Origin: CAVSNH01 sp963729275
GTDB lineage: Bacteria > Actinomycetota > Acidimicrobiia > Acidimicrobiales > RAAP-2
Assembly (NCBI GenBank): GCA_963729275.1
Contig: CAVSNH010000013.1
Span: 1,364,001-1,428,000, forward strand
Direction of reading: 5' to 3'
DNA: 64,000 nucleotides
The notes below the pieces were generated by a model, which had not been told where the DNA came from, ran no database searches, and saw nothing but the letters and a program-made list of their open reading frames with translations. Positions 42,438-51,868 of this stretch are shown here, piece by piece; the first letter of the stretch is position 1, and each line of letters starts with the position of its first letter. The translations under genes were made by a program, and so were the position numbers.

Positions 42438-45400
42438 ATGAAGAAGAACGCGTTGGGGATCATGCATACGCCACGGCGGAGTGCGACAGCAATCTCGGCT
42501 GCGCTGATCATAGGATTGGCCTGCTTCGCCATGGCCAAACCGACCGCGGCCGCGCCGCGAGTCGCCGCTGCGACGAACTACACATGGCCAAAGTATGCCC
42601 ATGACGCCGGTGATAGCGGAGTGTCTGCGGATCCCTCCATCTCGACGGATAACGCATCTCAACTGGGCGTCAGATGGATGGTGCCTGATCAGACTCAGTC
42701 GGAGTCCTCCCCCGTCGTCCAGTACGACCAGCAATTGGGCGAGACGGTGGTCTATCAGGGAAACGAAGAGGGGAGCTTTACAGCTTTCGACGCCGCCACC
42801 GGAGCGATTCTCTGGTCCAAGAACCTCGGTTCGGCGATCACCTCCACGCCGCTGGTGGCGGACGGTGACGTGTGGGTGGCGCGAAGCTTTTCCCCGGTTC
42901 TTTTCAAACTGAATGCCGCTACTGGCGCCACCCTTTGTCAATCAGCACCTCTGCAGTCGATCGACTACGCCACACCCACCATCGGAACTCCTCCAGGAGG
43001 TCAGGAGACCGTTTTCATCGGCGACAACGGCATCAACCCTGACGGGCCCGTCTACGGCATCAGCGCCGCGACCTGCTCCACCGAGTGGAAGTTCCTCAAC
43101 TTCAACAGTTCGGCCGGAAGTTGGGATCCTTACTCGTACGCGGTGGACGCGAAAGGCGAAGGTCTGTTGCTCCTAGGCAGTGACAATCCTGATGCAACGG
43201 TGTACGCACTGGATGCCAACACCGGCAAGAAGGTCTGGAGCTACAAGACACAGAACACGGCAGAGGGTGATGTCGGCACCGGGGCCTCGGTCACGGCTCC
43301 CGGCGTGAACGGGTTCGCCGACGGGGCGGTCTACATCTCGAACAACGGTGGCTATACGTATGCACTGGACCTAACGACGGGTGCGTTGTACTGGCGCTTC
43401 GACTATGCGGACTACCTGGGAGCCAAACCCGACCGAGGCACCGCAGCCGTCCTCGGTGATCACGTCATCATCCCCGGACCTACCGGCGTGCTGTGTCTTG
43501 ATGCGGTGACCGGAAGCCCGGTGTGGAACTGGGTCGGTACCTCGCCCTCGGACTCGGCGGCGGCGGTGGTGGGTCCTGCGGGCAAGGAGGTTGTGGCTGT
43601 CACCGATCTTGCGGGGAACCTCGATGTGCTCGACGCAGAATCGGGCACCCTCCTCTACCACTACCAAACGGGCGGGTACGCGGTCACCTCGGTAGCCGAG
43701 AGCGATGGCAACTTCTACGTAGCTTCAGGCTCCGGCTTCCTCTACGACTTTGCCGTCGGGGGATCCAATTCAGGGTCCCCGACCACGCTCGTCACTACGC
43801 CGACCAACGGTGGAAAGCTGACCAACCCCAACGGCGACGCGATCATTAGCGGGACGGCGGGCGGCACCTCCATCGCCACCGTCAATGTCGCCATCCAATC
43901 CGGCGGTTCAGACGGCCCATGGTGGGATGCGGCGACCGGACTTTGGAATTCCGGTTTCGTTGACAACTCAGCGACTCTGGCTGACCCCGGCTCCTCGTCG
44001 ACAGACTGGACAGCCAGCTTCCCGATCCCTCCGAGTGGGGGCGTCTATGCCGTCCAAGCTTCTGCCACCGGTACTGATGGACTGGCGGACCTCAGCGCCT
44101 ACTCATCCGTGCCAAGTTCGTCGCGCACGTCCTTCACTGTGGGGTATCTCAGGTCGGCAGCCCATCTGGCGGTGAACGGCCCCATCTGGGTTGCGCCTGG
44201 CGCCTCGGTCGGCCTGACCGGTTCCGGGTTCACCCCGGGCGAGACCGTCGACATCGCCCTGGCCGGTTCCAAGCTCGCCTCGACGAGGGCCGGCTCGGCC
44301 GGTGGTTTCTCGCTATCGGTGGTCATTCCGGCGACCGCGGCATTCGGACTCAGCGCGCTGACGGCCACCGGTGGCAGCTCCGGCTCGTCGTCGTCGGCCA
44401 CCGTCGACATTTCCAACCAGTGGCAATCAGCCGGCGATGGGAGCCTCCATCAGGGCTACGAGCCCAATGACTTGACCTGGGACCAGCACATCGTTGGTAG
44501 CCATGGCGAGTTCCTGACGGAGGCATGGAGCTACCCGTCGGGCGGAGAGATCCTCTCGGCCCCCGTGGTCGTCGACGACGTTGCCTACTTCGCCAACGAT
44601 GCTGGCACCATCACCGCTCTTGACGTGCAGAACAGTCAACCGATCTGGACCTATGCGGCTGGAAACGCCGTGGACTCCTCGATGGCAGTGGCGTCGGGGT
44701 TCGTTTTCTTCGGCACCACCGCTGGAAGTGTCGAGGCACTCTCAAAGGGAACCGGCGAGCTTGCCTGGCAGACTGCCACGTCGAGCCCGGTCGAGTCATC
44801 CCCGGCAACAGCGGACGGCCGAGTGTTCGTGGGCTCGGACGACGGCACGGTTTATGCCCTCGACCAATTGACTGGCGCGGTCGACTGGCACGTGAACGTG
44901 GGGGGAGCGGTCATGGGCTCACCTTCTGTCGATCCTGCAGATGGTGAGGTTGTCGTCGGTGACTCGGACGGGTCGATCACCGCTCTCTCCATGACAACCG
45001 GTGCCACATTGTGGTCCGTCAAGACGGGCGGCGCCGTCACGGCGACCCCCACGATCGACAACGGCAACGTCTACGTAGGGTCCCACAGCGGGATGGTCTA
45101 TGACCTCTCGGAGACGACGGGGGCGGTGGTATGGACGTTCAATGCCGGGAGCAGTGTGGCCGCCACCGGCGCCTACTGGACCGATGGCTCCCATCCCGCC
45201 TACGTCGTTGGTGATGCCACTGGGGACTTGTACTTCCTTGGGCTGTCCGACGGCGAAGTGCAGCGGCACCTCACACAAGAAACCTCAGCGGTGACCGGCG
45301 TCACGGCGGCGGACGACTGGGCGGTGGCCACCTTCGCCGATGGAGAGATCTACGCCGACAAGTTCGGGGGTGAGCTGACCTGGGTGTACCAGAGCACCAT

Positions 45401-45500
45401 GCCGTTGTCCCCGGCCACGCTTCAGAACGGAGTGACCTATGTGGCTGGTCAGGATGGCGCTATCCGGGCCTTCACCGTTCCCGGTACGCAGATCCCTTGA
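42438..45500 (+). CDS. Large secreted PQQ-type beta-propeller protein
   Basis: 1020 residues. A signal peptide (AISAALIIGLACFAMAKPTAAAP) leads to PQQ-like repeats, for example TAFDAATGAILWSKNLGSAI, YALDANTGKKVWSYKTQN and ALDVQNSQPIWTYAAGNAVD. Two propellers (residues ~35-430 and ~680-1020) are separated by beta-rich segments, including an Ig/TIG-like stretch (APGASVGLTGSGFTPGE). BamB and quinoprotein dehydrogenases share this repeat, but no cofactor-specific motif shows it to be an enzyme. GAGGGG precedes the ATG. Function is probably binding or scaffolding. Confidence 0.85.
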   Translation: MKKNALGIMHTPRRSATAISAALIIGLACFAMAKPTAAAPRVAAATNYTWPKYAHDAGDSGVSADPSISTDNASQLGVRWMVPDQTQSESSPVVQYDQQLGETVVYQGNEEGSFTAFDAATGAILWSKNLGSAITSTPLVADGDVWVARSFSPVLFKLNAATGATLCQSAPLQSIDYATPTIGTPPGGQETVFIGDNGINPDGPVYGISAATCSTEWKFLNFNSSAGSWDPYSYAVDAKGEGLLLLGSDNPDATVYALDANTGKKVWSYKTQNTAEGDVGTGASVTAPGVNGFADGAVYISNNGGYTYALDLTTGALYWRFDYADYLGAKPDRGTAAVLGDHVIIPGPTGVLCLDAVTGSPVWNWVGTSPSDSAAAVVGPAGKEVVAVTDLAGNLDVLDAESGTLLYHYQTGGYAVTSVAESDGNFYVASGSGFLYDFAVGGSNSGSPTTLVTTPTNGGKLTNPNGDAIISGTAGGTSIATVNVAIQSGGSDGPWWDAATGLWNSGFVDNSATLADPGSSSTDWTASFPIPPSGGVYAVQASATGTDGLADLSAYSSVPSSSRTSFTVGYLRSAAHLAVNGPIWVAPGASVGLTGSGFTPGETVDIALAGSKLASTRAGSAGGFSLSVVIPATAAFGLSALTATGGSSGSSSSATVDISNQWQSAGDGSLHQGYEPNDLTWDQHIVGSHGEFLTEAWSYPSGGEILSAPVVVDDVAYFANDAGTITALDVQNSQPIWTYAAGNAVDSSMAVASGFVFFGTTAGSVEALSKGTGELAWQTATSSPVESSPATADGRVFVGSDDGTVYALDQLTGAVDWHVNVGGAVMGSPSVDPADGEVVVGDSDGSITALSMTTGATLWSVKTGGAVTATPTIDNGNVYVGSHSGMVYDLSETTGAVVWTFNAGSSVAATGAYWTDGSHPAYVVGDATGDLYFLGLSDGEVQRHLTQETSAVTGVTAADDWAVATFADGEIYADKFGGELTWVYQSTMPLSPATLQNGVTYVAGQDGAIRAFTVPGTQIP

Positions 45501-46084
45501 CGTCAAGGTCCGACCCGTATCTGTTCATGATGGGGCTTTGGTGGAGGTGTGCGCCGGAGACGAACAGACGGATCGCGGCCCGGTTTGGTCGGCTCTCTTT
45601 CAGGCATTGCCGTCGTGAATGTTGGCGGTCAAACCTTCTCCCACCCCCGGCGTAGACGCTCACGAGCATGCGCCCCTTCAGACTCGATTGCCCCTGGCTT
45701 GTCGATAGTTGATCCGGATGGCGTTGCCTGCCATCATCCGGTCCCGGACGACTGCCCGATCCCATACTTGGCGACGCCACCCAAAAGGTCGTTCGTTTTC
45801 GGCCCACGAGTCGTGGTCGAGCCTGCATGTCTACAGTCAAACGCAGGAGCTACCTCGCAGCCTTGCGGAGTCGCTCGACCATGCCGGTGAGTCCTCGAAG
45901 GTAGTGCGGTTGAGCAAAGCCTTGGCTCGAAACAAGGGGCGGTACTTCAATGACGAAGGACTTCGGATCCAGCACGCGGGCAAAGACACACACGAAAGGT
46001 CTACCTCTGGCGGGTCATTTCGAACAGTTCTCGCCTTGCTTGTCCAGGCGGGGTGTCTCTCGATGAGTAACCGACAGTGCGAGA
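45501..46084. other. Long non-coding stretch
   Basis: About 580 bp with several overlapping short frames on both strands and no recognisable domain. It may be decayed DNA of the same element as the recombinase remnant that follows. Confidence 0.45.
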
Positions 46085-46380
46085 TCAACGACCGCACATG
46101 CTCGGTCGAGTGATCTCAGTCACCGATAGCTCCCCTTTGTCGTATTGCTCCTGGGCCTTTCGAACGGCGGTCGGAGAAACTCTCTCTTCCTACATCCCTT
46201 GCGGCCACGGGCACGCCTGGCAGCCAAGCCGGAGCTGCTGCGTTCGATGAGAACGTCCCGCTCGATTTCGGCTACGGCGGCGATGATGCTGTAGACGAGT
46301 TTCCCCGCTGGGGTGCCGGTATCGATTCCGAGGTTGAGGATCTTGAGGCTTACCTTTCGCTCAGAAAGTTCATCCGCGCC
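46085..46380 (-). pseudogene. Serine recombinase (resolvase/invertase) remnant
   Basis: The minus strand at 46380 to ~46190 encodes LNLGIDTGTPAGKLVYSIIA and AVAEIERDVLIERSSSGLAA, the region after the catalytic site of serine recombinases. Then a frame change at about 46178 leads into VSPTAVRKAQEQYDKGELSV and TEITRPSMCGR, the C-terminal helix-turn-helix, ending at TGA 46085. The N-terminal catalytic Ser part is missing and tRNA-Pro is only ~70 bp away. It is a decayed integration or inversion enzyme. Confidence 0.75.
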
Positions 46381-46452
46381 ACAAATCTCGACAGATTCCC
46401 AAAATCGAAAAGCGACCGGGACATGAAGGCCGGTCGACCTGCATTTATTTGG

Positions 46453-46527
46453 TCGGGCTGCCCGGATTTGAACCGGGGACCTCTGCGTCCCGAACGCAGC
46501 GCGCTAACCAAACTGCGCCACAGCCCG
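46453..46527 (-). tRNA. tRNA-Pro (anticodon CGG)
   Basis: Perfect acceptor pairing CGGGCTG with CAGCCCG, a normal D-arm (GCGCAGTTTGGTTAGCGC), anticodon arm CTGCG-TTCGGGA-CGCAG, T-arm CCCGGTTCAAATCCGGG and discriminator A; CCA is not encoded. It lies 42 bp after the CorC-like gene on the same strand. Confidence 0.96.
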
Positions 46528-46569
46528 TCGACGGAACCGGCATAGGGCCGATCCCGGGGAAAGCCGATG

Positions 46570-47571
46570 CTAACCGACGGTGCTCGGGGCAGATCCCGGG
46601 CTGGCCCGGGCAGGGTCATCGGCGGTGGTCACCGGACGCAGGCGTTTGGCAACCACCTTGGCGATTCGGCGCTTGTCCATCTCGGTCACCCGCAATTCCC
46701 AGTCGCCAATGGTCAAGCGCTCACCTTCAGCGGGGATGTGGCCGAAAGCGTCGAACAGGTAGCCACCGACGGTGACGTACTCGCCTTCGGGGATGGCGAT
46801 GTCGAGGGCGTCCTCCAGGTCGTCCACGCTGGTGCGCCCATCGACCAACCAGCGGTTGCCGTCGACCCGTACGATCTCGGGCTCGTCGTCCCGGTCGAAC
46901 TCGTCGGCCAGGTCGCCCACCAATGCGCCCAGCAGGTCCTTCACGGTGAGGACGCCTTCGACGCCTCCGTGCTCGTCGACCACGACGGCGAAGGCCCGCC
47001 GCTGCCTGCGCATCTCGGCCAGGACGTCGAGGACCAGCCGGGACTCGGGCACGAGGAATGGCTGGCGGAGTCGCCGGGAGAGGTCGATGGGCCCGGGGTC
47101 CTTGCTGCCGACGGCTGGAGCCGGCGACCCCGTCTCCTCCGGGCCAAGGGCGTCGTCCCCGGGTTCGGTGCCGCCCGATGGGCTGCGCGCACCTTTCGAC
47201 CCGCCCGTCTCGCGGCCGACCATCCAGCCCGCCCGGAACAGGTCGTTGACGAACAGCACGCCAACCAGGTGGTCGAGGTCGTCGAGGTAGACGGGGAAGC
47301 AGCTGTGCCCCGACTCGCGGACGGCCCGCGACACGGCGTCAACGGTCAGGGGCAACGCGAGCGCGACCACGTCGACACGAGGCGTCATGACTTCCCGGAC
47401 CTGCATGTCCCGGAGGTCGTTGAGGGCATCGATGATGAACTGCTCCTGCTCGTCACCCCCATTGGTCGAACGGCCCAACGGCCCATCGGCGCGGCCACGT
47501 CCGGAATGGCGGCCCACCCGGTGGCGAGAGCCGTCCGGCGACTCGTCTGCTCGATGACGGAACAAGCGCAC
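46570..47571 (-). CDS. CBS-pair and CorC/HlyC-domain protein
   Basis: 333 residues with GTG start at 47571. A CBS pair starts with VREVMTPRVDVVALALPLTV and the second CBS with AVVVDEHGGVEGVLTVKDLLGALVG. The last ~80 residues form the CorC_HlyC domain (DGRTSVDDLEDALD, GYLFDAFGHIPAEGE, RVTEMDKRRI). Such proteins bind adenine nucleotides and are linked to divalent-cation efflux; the membrane DUF21 part is absent here, so this is a soluble CorC-like form. It is last in a run of ArsA, receiver and CorC genes, with a disordered insert between the CBS motifs. Confidence 0.9.
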   Translation of the reverse strand: MRLFRHRADESPDGSRHRVGRHSGRGRADGPLGRSTNGGDEQEQFIIDALNDLRDMQVREVMTPRVDVVALALPLTVDAVSRAVRESGHSCFPVYLDDLDHLVGVLFVNDLFRAGWMVGRETGGSKGARSPSGGTEPGDDALGPEETGSPAPAVGSKDPGPIDLSRRLRQPFLVPESRLVLDVLAEMRRQRRAFAVVVDEHGGVEGVLTVKDLLGALVGDLADEFDRDDEPEIVRVDGNRWLVDGRTSVDDLEDALDIAIPEGEYVTVGGYLFDAFGHIPAEGERLTIGDWELRVTEMDKRRIAKVVAKRLRPVTTADDPARASPGSAPSTVG

Positions 47572-47597
47572 GGCCGGGCCGGGACTTTACGGTTTGA

Positions 47598-48026
47598 TCA
47601 GCTGACGGCGGGGGCGGAGGTGATCGAGAGTGGCTGGTACGACTCGTCGTAGAACGTGCCACCCTCGAGAAGCGCGGTCGTCGCCCGTCGCAGTCGGATC
47701 GGGTCGAGCGGCTTGACGAGCCAACCTTCGGCCCCCGATCTTCGTGCCAAGAACACGTCGGGACGTCGGTCGAGCAGCATCAGCACCGGAACGTGACCGA
47801 TTTGGTCGTACGAGGCTTCGAGGCGCAACTCGAGGCAGACGGCCATGCCTCCCATGTTCCCCATCTGCAGGTCGACAATCACCAGGTCGGGGAGCTCGTC
47901 GACCACAGCGGCCATGACCTCGGGGCCCGAACGTGCCTCGAGGATGGTCAGCTCGGGCCGGCTGACGGTGGCGGCGATCTCGGCCCGGACCGACGGGGCG
48001 TCACTGGCCACCAGGATCGTGGGCAC
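47598..48026 (-). CDS. Single-domain response-regulator receiver protein
   Basis: 142 residues from the GTG at 48026 (an ATG at 48059 would overlap the ATPase gene). The receiver fold is clear: TILVASDAPSVRAEI, the phospho-acceptor Asp in DLVIVDLQMGNMGG, and the conserved Lys in GWLVKPLD. No output domain is present, so it would act by protein-protein contact. It sits 26 bp before the CorC-like gene and just after the second ArsA-like ATPase. No cognate kinase is in the window. Confidence 0.82.
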   Translation of the reverse strand: MPTILVASDAPSVRAEIAATVSRPELTILEARSGPEVMAAVVDELPDLVIVDLQMGNMGGMAVCLELRLEASYDQIGHVPVLMLLDRRPDVFLARRSGAEGWLVKPLDPIRLRRATTALLEGGTFYDESYQPLSITSAPAVS

Positions 48027-48036
48027 GGGTGCCAGG

Positions 48037-49239
48037 CTAGCTCCCGACTGGTGGCGCATTTGTGGCCACCGGTGCTCCCGATGACGACCCCCTACGGCCG
48101 AACAGCAGGTCGCAGACGGCGGCCAGCCCGGAGAGGTCGTGCACGTCGGTTTCCAGCAGCGGCACTTTGAAGACGGGAGCGGGGGCCACCTTGGCGACCA
48201 GGTCGGCGTAGGCCTGCTCCTCGCGGTCCGACGCCGCCGTGTAGCCGCGCAGGTTGGCCACGAGCTCGTCGAGCGCACCCCAGGAGGGGTCTTCTGGCCC
48301 GTGCGCGGCCCCGGGCCCGTCCATCTGGGCTCCGGTCGCCGCCGGCAGGCGGGCAACCAGCGCGTCGTCGGCGAAGCGGGGCTGGACCCGGTTGACCACC
48401 AAGGCGCTCACCGACATGCCGGTCTCGCCCAGCTTGTCGGCGAAGTGCACCGCCTCTCCGACCGAATCGGCGCGAGGAGAGGCGACCAGCACGAAGGCGG
48501 TGCTGGGCTGGCGGAGCAGCTCTCGCACCCGTCCGGCCCGGATGCGGAAGCCCTCTTCCATGCCTTCGAAGGCCTGGAAAAAGGCCACGGCGTCGCTCAC
48601 GATGTCGGCACCGGCTACTCGGGAGATGGTCCGCAGCAGGGCGTGGGCGGCCACGCCCATGAACCGAAGGCCGGCCCGAGTGGGCTTCATCAGCGCCTGG
48701 AAGACCCGGTTCTCGAGGAACCGGGTCAGGCGGCCGGGGGCGTCGAGGAAGTCGAGCGCATTACGGGTCGGTGGCGTGTCCACCACCACGACGTCGAAAT
48801 CGTCCTCCTCGGTGAGCTCGTAGAGCTTCTCCGCCGCCATGTACTCCTGGGTTCCGGACAGCGAGCTCGTGAGGTTCCGGTAGATGCGGTTGTGACGGAT
48901 GCGCTCGGCCTGGTCCTCCGAGTCGGCGTACCGGGCCACCAGGTCGTCGAACGTCGCCTTGGGGTCGAGCATCAGCGCGTGGAGGCGACCAGGCCACTCT
49001 CCCTCGATGGGAGTGGGCCGGTTGGTGAGCTCGTCGAGGCCGAGGGCGTTGGCCAGCCGCCGGGCAGGGTCGATGGTCACCACGCAGGCGTTTCGCCCGC
49101 GGCGGGCCGCCTCGAGGGCGAGCGCCGCCGCCGTGGTCGTCTTGCCCACCCCCCCCGATCCGCAGCAGATGATGATCGAACGCTCGGTCACCACGGCGTC
49201 CATTGCCGAGGGGCCCGGGGAGGTCGGGGAGGTGCTCAC
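48037..49239 (-). CDS. ArsA-family ATPase (second of pair)
   Basis: 400 residues. The deviant Walker A reads GSGGVGKTTTAAALALEAA, with switch motifs DPARRLANALG and DVVVVDTPPTRNALDFLDAPG. These proteins belong to the ArsA/GET3 clan. In mycobacteria similar proteins are encoded by Rv3679 and Rv3680 beside whiB4. The start overlaps the preceding gene by 4 bp (ATGA type). Metal or arsenite transport is not shown here; a role in redox-linked signalling is inferred from context. Confidence 0.9.
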   Translation of the reverse strand: MSTSPTSPGPSAMDAVVTERSIIICCGSGGVGKTTTAAALALEAARRGRNACVVTIDPARRLANALGLDELTNRPTPIEGEWPGRLHALMLDPKATFDDLVARYADSEDQAERIRHNRIYRNLTSSLSGTQEYMAAEKLYELTEEDDFDVVVVDTPPTRNALDFLDAPGRLTRFLENRVFQALMKPTRAGLRFMGVAAHALLRTISRVAGADIVSDAVAFFQAFEGMEEGFRIRAGRVRELLRQPSTAFVLVASPRADSVGEAVHFADKLGETGMSVSALVVNRVQPRFADDALVARLPAATGAQMDGPGAAHGPEDPSWGALDELVANLRGYTAASDREEQAYADLVAKVAPAPVFKVPLLETDVHDLSGLAAVCDLLFGRRGSSSGAPVATNAPPVGS

Positions 49240-50270
49240 GAGGCGATGTCGGCCGGATGGCGCAACCCATCGATCCCGGTGGCCAACGCGTCGCTCAAGG
49301 CGTCGATCTCGGGGGGGCCGATGACGGGGGCGAAGAGGTAGGGGATACGGAGTTGGTCGAGCGGCAGCTCGTGGGCCAGGCGGGCCAGCTGTTCGTCCTG
49401 CAACCCTTGGCGGACCATGCGGAACCTCCGGGCGGCGTCGAGGGCGCAGATGGCATCCCCCGAGATCTCTACTCCGGCCTCGGCCGCGGCGTCGGTGGCC
49501 GGCGTCGCCCCGGCGGACAGGGGCGGATAGCAGCCGTTCACGATGATCGGCCCCAGAGCCACCCCCACCCGGTCCTCGAGGGCGAAGGCGGCGTCGACGA
49601 CCTCGTTGACCGGCATTTCCTCGGGCAAGGTGACCAAAACGACCTGGCAGCGTGTCGGGTCGGACAGCAGGTCGACGACGTCGGCCGCCTGGGACCGGAT
49701 GGGACCACCCCGGGCGGCGTCGAGCAGACCCGAGGCCGACGACAGGAAGGTCAGGGTGTGGCCAGTGGCCGGCGCGTCGACGAGGATCACGTCGGCCAGC
49801 CGGTTGCGCTCGATCTGCTTGATCTTGCCCAGCACCAGGATGTCTTTGATGCCGGGAATGGCGCCGGCCACCAGATCCACGATGCCCGTGGCCATGAGCC
49901 GTTTGGACACCCGTCCGAGGCCATGGTCGGCCAGGTACTCGAGGAGGGCGTCGTCAGGAGTGATGGTCCGGGCCCGGACAGAGCCCGCTGGCACCGCCGT
50001 GTCGTCCTCCCCGTCCTCTGGCGTCGCCCCGGCCGCCCGAAGGACCGAGCCGGCGTAATCGAGCCGCCCCTCCTGCCCGAAGGCGGTGGACAGCCCTTCG
50101 CGACCCTCGAGCTCGACCACCAACACCGACAGCCCGGCGTGCGACGCCAGGTGGGCGAGGGCGGCGGTCACCGTCGTCTTGCCCACGCCACCCTTGCCCG
50201 CCACGATCAGGACCCGGCTCTGCCGGAAGAAGTCGCGGAGGTCCATGACCTTCTCGAGCGTAGCGTCCAC
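49236..50270 (-). CDS. ArsA-family ATPase (first of pair)
   Basis: 344 residues. The P-loop reads VAGKGGVGKTTVTAALAHLA, with DVILVDAPATGHTLTFLSSASG as the switch. It is smaller than its neighbour and a paralogue of it, as with Rv3680 and Rv3679, so they may form a heterodimer. It is divergent from the WhiB gene with about 200 bp between. The two ArsA ORFs and WhiB form a conserved actinobacterial arrangement. Confidence 0.9.
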   Translation of the reverse strand: MDATLEKVMDLRDFFRQSRVLIVAGKGGVGKTTVTAALAHLASHAGLSVLVVELEGREGLSTAFGQEGRLDYAGSVLRAAGATPEDGEDDTAVPAGSVRARTITPDDALLEYLADHGLGRVSKRLMATGIVDLVAGAIPGIKDILVLGKIKQIERNRLADVILVDAPATGHTLTFLSSASGLLDAARGGPIRSQAADVVDLLSDPTRCQVVLVTLPEEMPVNEVVDAAFALEDRVGVALGPIIVNGCYPPLSAGATPATDAAAEAGVEISGDAICALDAARRFRMVRQGLQDEQLARLAHELPLDQLRIPYLFAPVIGPPEIDALSDALATGIDGLRHPADIAS

Positions 50271-50412
50271 CCCTCTTCTCGCTGGGTTGCCGCCGTGGTC
50301 CGCCAGGTCATTGGGCGAGCGAGGAGTGGGTTTGTTCGGCCACGACCCGTGGTCGGGTGAAGAAGCATCGCCACCGTTGCTGCCACCGAAGGGAAATGCC
50401 TGATCACACCCC

Positions 50413-50441
50413 TTGTTTCCGCTTGGTGCGCCGAGTACGTT
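50413..50441 (+). promoter_or_regulatory. Candidate WhiB promoter
   Basis: TTGTTT at 50413-50418 and TACGTT at 50436-50441 with a 17-bp spacer, about 32 bp before the GTG. This gives a short 5' leader. Confidence 0.5.
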
Positions 50442-50473
50442 CAGCGGAGGGGGACCATCAAAGGGAGGGGTTC

Positions 50474-50731
50474 GTGGCGCAGTCGGCAGATTCGTGGCAG
50501 CTCAGGGCCGCGTGCCGCGGGCCGCATGCCGAAGTGTTCTTCCCCCCGGCGCACGCCGAGCGCAAGGACGAGAAGATCCAGCGCGAAGAGCGGGCCAAGG
50601 CGATCTGTCGAACCTGCGCCGTGTGCCGCGAGTGCCTCGACTACGCCATCCGTATTCATGAGCCCCATGGCATCTGGGGCGGCCTGAACGAAATGGAGCG
50701 CAAGCAGGTGGCCGAGCGGCGAGCCGGCTGA
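50474..50731 (+). CDS. WhiB-family Fe-S regulator
   Basis: 85 residues from the GTG at 50474, preceded by a strong AAGGGAGGGG. The four cluster Cys residues are in AACRG and the CRTCAVCREC motif, and the turn HGIWGGLNEMERK is the WhiB signature; a basic tail follows. These [4Fe-4S] proteins bind the sigma factor and control gene expression in response to oxidants or nitric oxide. Position beside the ArsA pair fits the whiB4-type locus. The frame opens upstream to 50357 but that part is not conserved. Confidence 0.93.
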   Translation: MAQSADSWQLRAACRGPHAEVFFPPAHAERKDEKIQREERAKAICRTCAVCRECLDYAIRIHEPHGIWGGLNEMERKQVAERRAG

Positions 50732-50848
50732 ACACCTCGCCGGCGCACCGCCTTTCCTCGCGATCGCCTTCTTCCACCCGGGTCACGGCGCCACCGGTCG
50801 CCAAAGACGGTCGGGTGTTGCTCAGCCGCCTCAGACGCCTCAGCTGAC

Positions 50849-51868
50849 TCAGCTGATGCCGAGGGACGCAGCCGCCGCCCGCACGCCCTTACTCGTGCAC
50901 ACGCTGGCCGGCTGCTGACCTGTGACCAGGCACAGGCCGGCGGACAGCTGGTTGGCGGCGGCGACGATGGCCTGACCGGCGGCGCGCTGGGGCATGTCGA
51001 GCGACGCCACCAGGTCCGCTTGGGACTGTCGGGTGAGGAGCCCCGGGCTGAACGCCGACGTCGTCGCCACCATCCTGTTGGCCACGTCAAAGAAGGGGAT
51101 CGGTGTCGTCGATCGGCTGGCTGCGCCGCCGTATCGGTCGACGAGGGCGCTTTGCTCGGGCGTCAGAGAGGCAATGCGCACATAGGTGCCGTTCGGGTTG
51201 AGCTCGTCGGAGTACAACTCGACGCCCACAAACGAGAGATACGGGCTCTCGAGCTGGACGTTTTGGAAGCTGAAGGTCTGGATGCCGGCGAAGACCGAGC
51301 TCCCTGCCGATTGAGTGTCGTGCAGCCCGCTGAAACGCCCGAACCGCGACAGGGCGACGATGAGTGGCCAGCGCTCGGCGGCGCAGAACGGGCAGTAATC
51401 GGCCCCCACGAAGAGGACCTCGGGTTTGCCGCCGAGCTCCAGTCGGGGTTGACCGACCAGGATCCGGGGTGGGGTGAGCGGCGTCGGCTTGGCCGTTACC
51501 TGTGCGCCGACGGCATTGAACGTGGAGGGTGACACGTGGGCCAGCGCCGCCACGACGCTCGGCGGCGTAGGCGACGGGGTGACCAGGCTCTGGGTCGACG
51601 GCACGGTGAAGGCGTAGATGACGAGGGTCACCACACCGATGAGGATGACGATCACGGCACCCCAGGCGAATCGGGCCGTCCGGCTCAGTGGCTGCGGCTG
51701 AGGCCGCGTGCCGACGTCGTCAAGAGGTGGCGCCCCAGGCGCGTCACCGACCGGGCCCGACGGTGCCACGCCGGTGACGCCTCTTCTCTCGTTCCCCCCT
51801 CCTCCCGTCTCGCTCACGTGGTGATCGGGACGCCTTGCATCCTTGGCCTCTTTGCAGTGCTCATCCAC
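50849..51868 (-). CDS. Membrane-anchored DUF929 thioredoxin-like protein (copy 1)
   Basis: 339 residues. A disordered Pro/Gly N-terminus is followed by one membrane helix (AWGAVIVILIGVVTLVIYAF) and a DUF929 domain with the redox motif GADYCPFCAAERWPLIVALS. It would act as an outward-facing thiol oxidoreductase. Its start overlaps the VKOR gene by 8 bp, so the two are one transcript. It is paralogous to the copy on the other side of VKOR (GAEYCPYCAAERW). Confidence 0.85.
   Translation of the reverse strand: MDEHCKEAKDARRPDHHVSETGGGGNERRGVTGVAPSGPVGDAPGAPPLDDVGTRPQPQPLSRTARFAWGAVIVILIGVVTLVIYAFTVPSTQSLVTPSPTPPSVVAALAHVSPSTFNAVGAQVTAKPTPLTPPRILVGQPRLELGGKPEVLFVGADYCPFCAAERWPLIVALSRFGRFSGLHDTQSAGSSVFAGIQTFSFQNVQLESPYLSFVGVELYSDELNPNGTYVRIASLTPEQSALVDRYGGAASRSTTPIPFFDVANRMVATTSAFSPGLLTRQSQADLVASLDMPQRAAGQAIVAAANQLSAGLCLVTGQQPASVCTSKGVRAAAASLGIS

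Noticed and set aside
45709..46113. 134-codon plus-strand ORF and opposite 86-codon ORF
   Set aside because: No recognisable domain, and the two overlap each other and the recombinase remnant.
46570..47652. 361-codon plus-strand ORF opposite the CorC-like gene
   Set aside because: Antisense shadow of a clear CBS/CorC gene.
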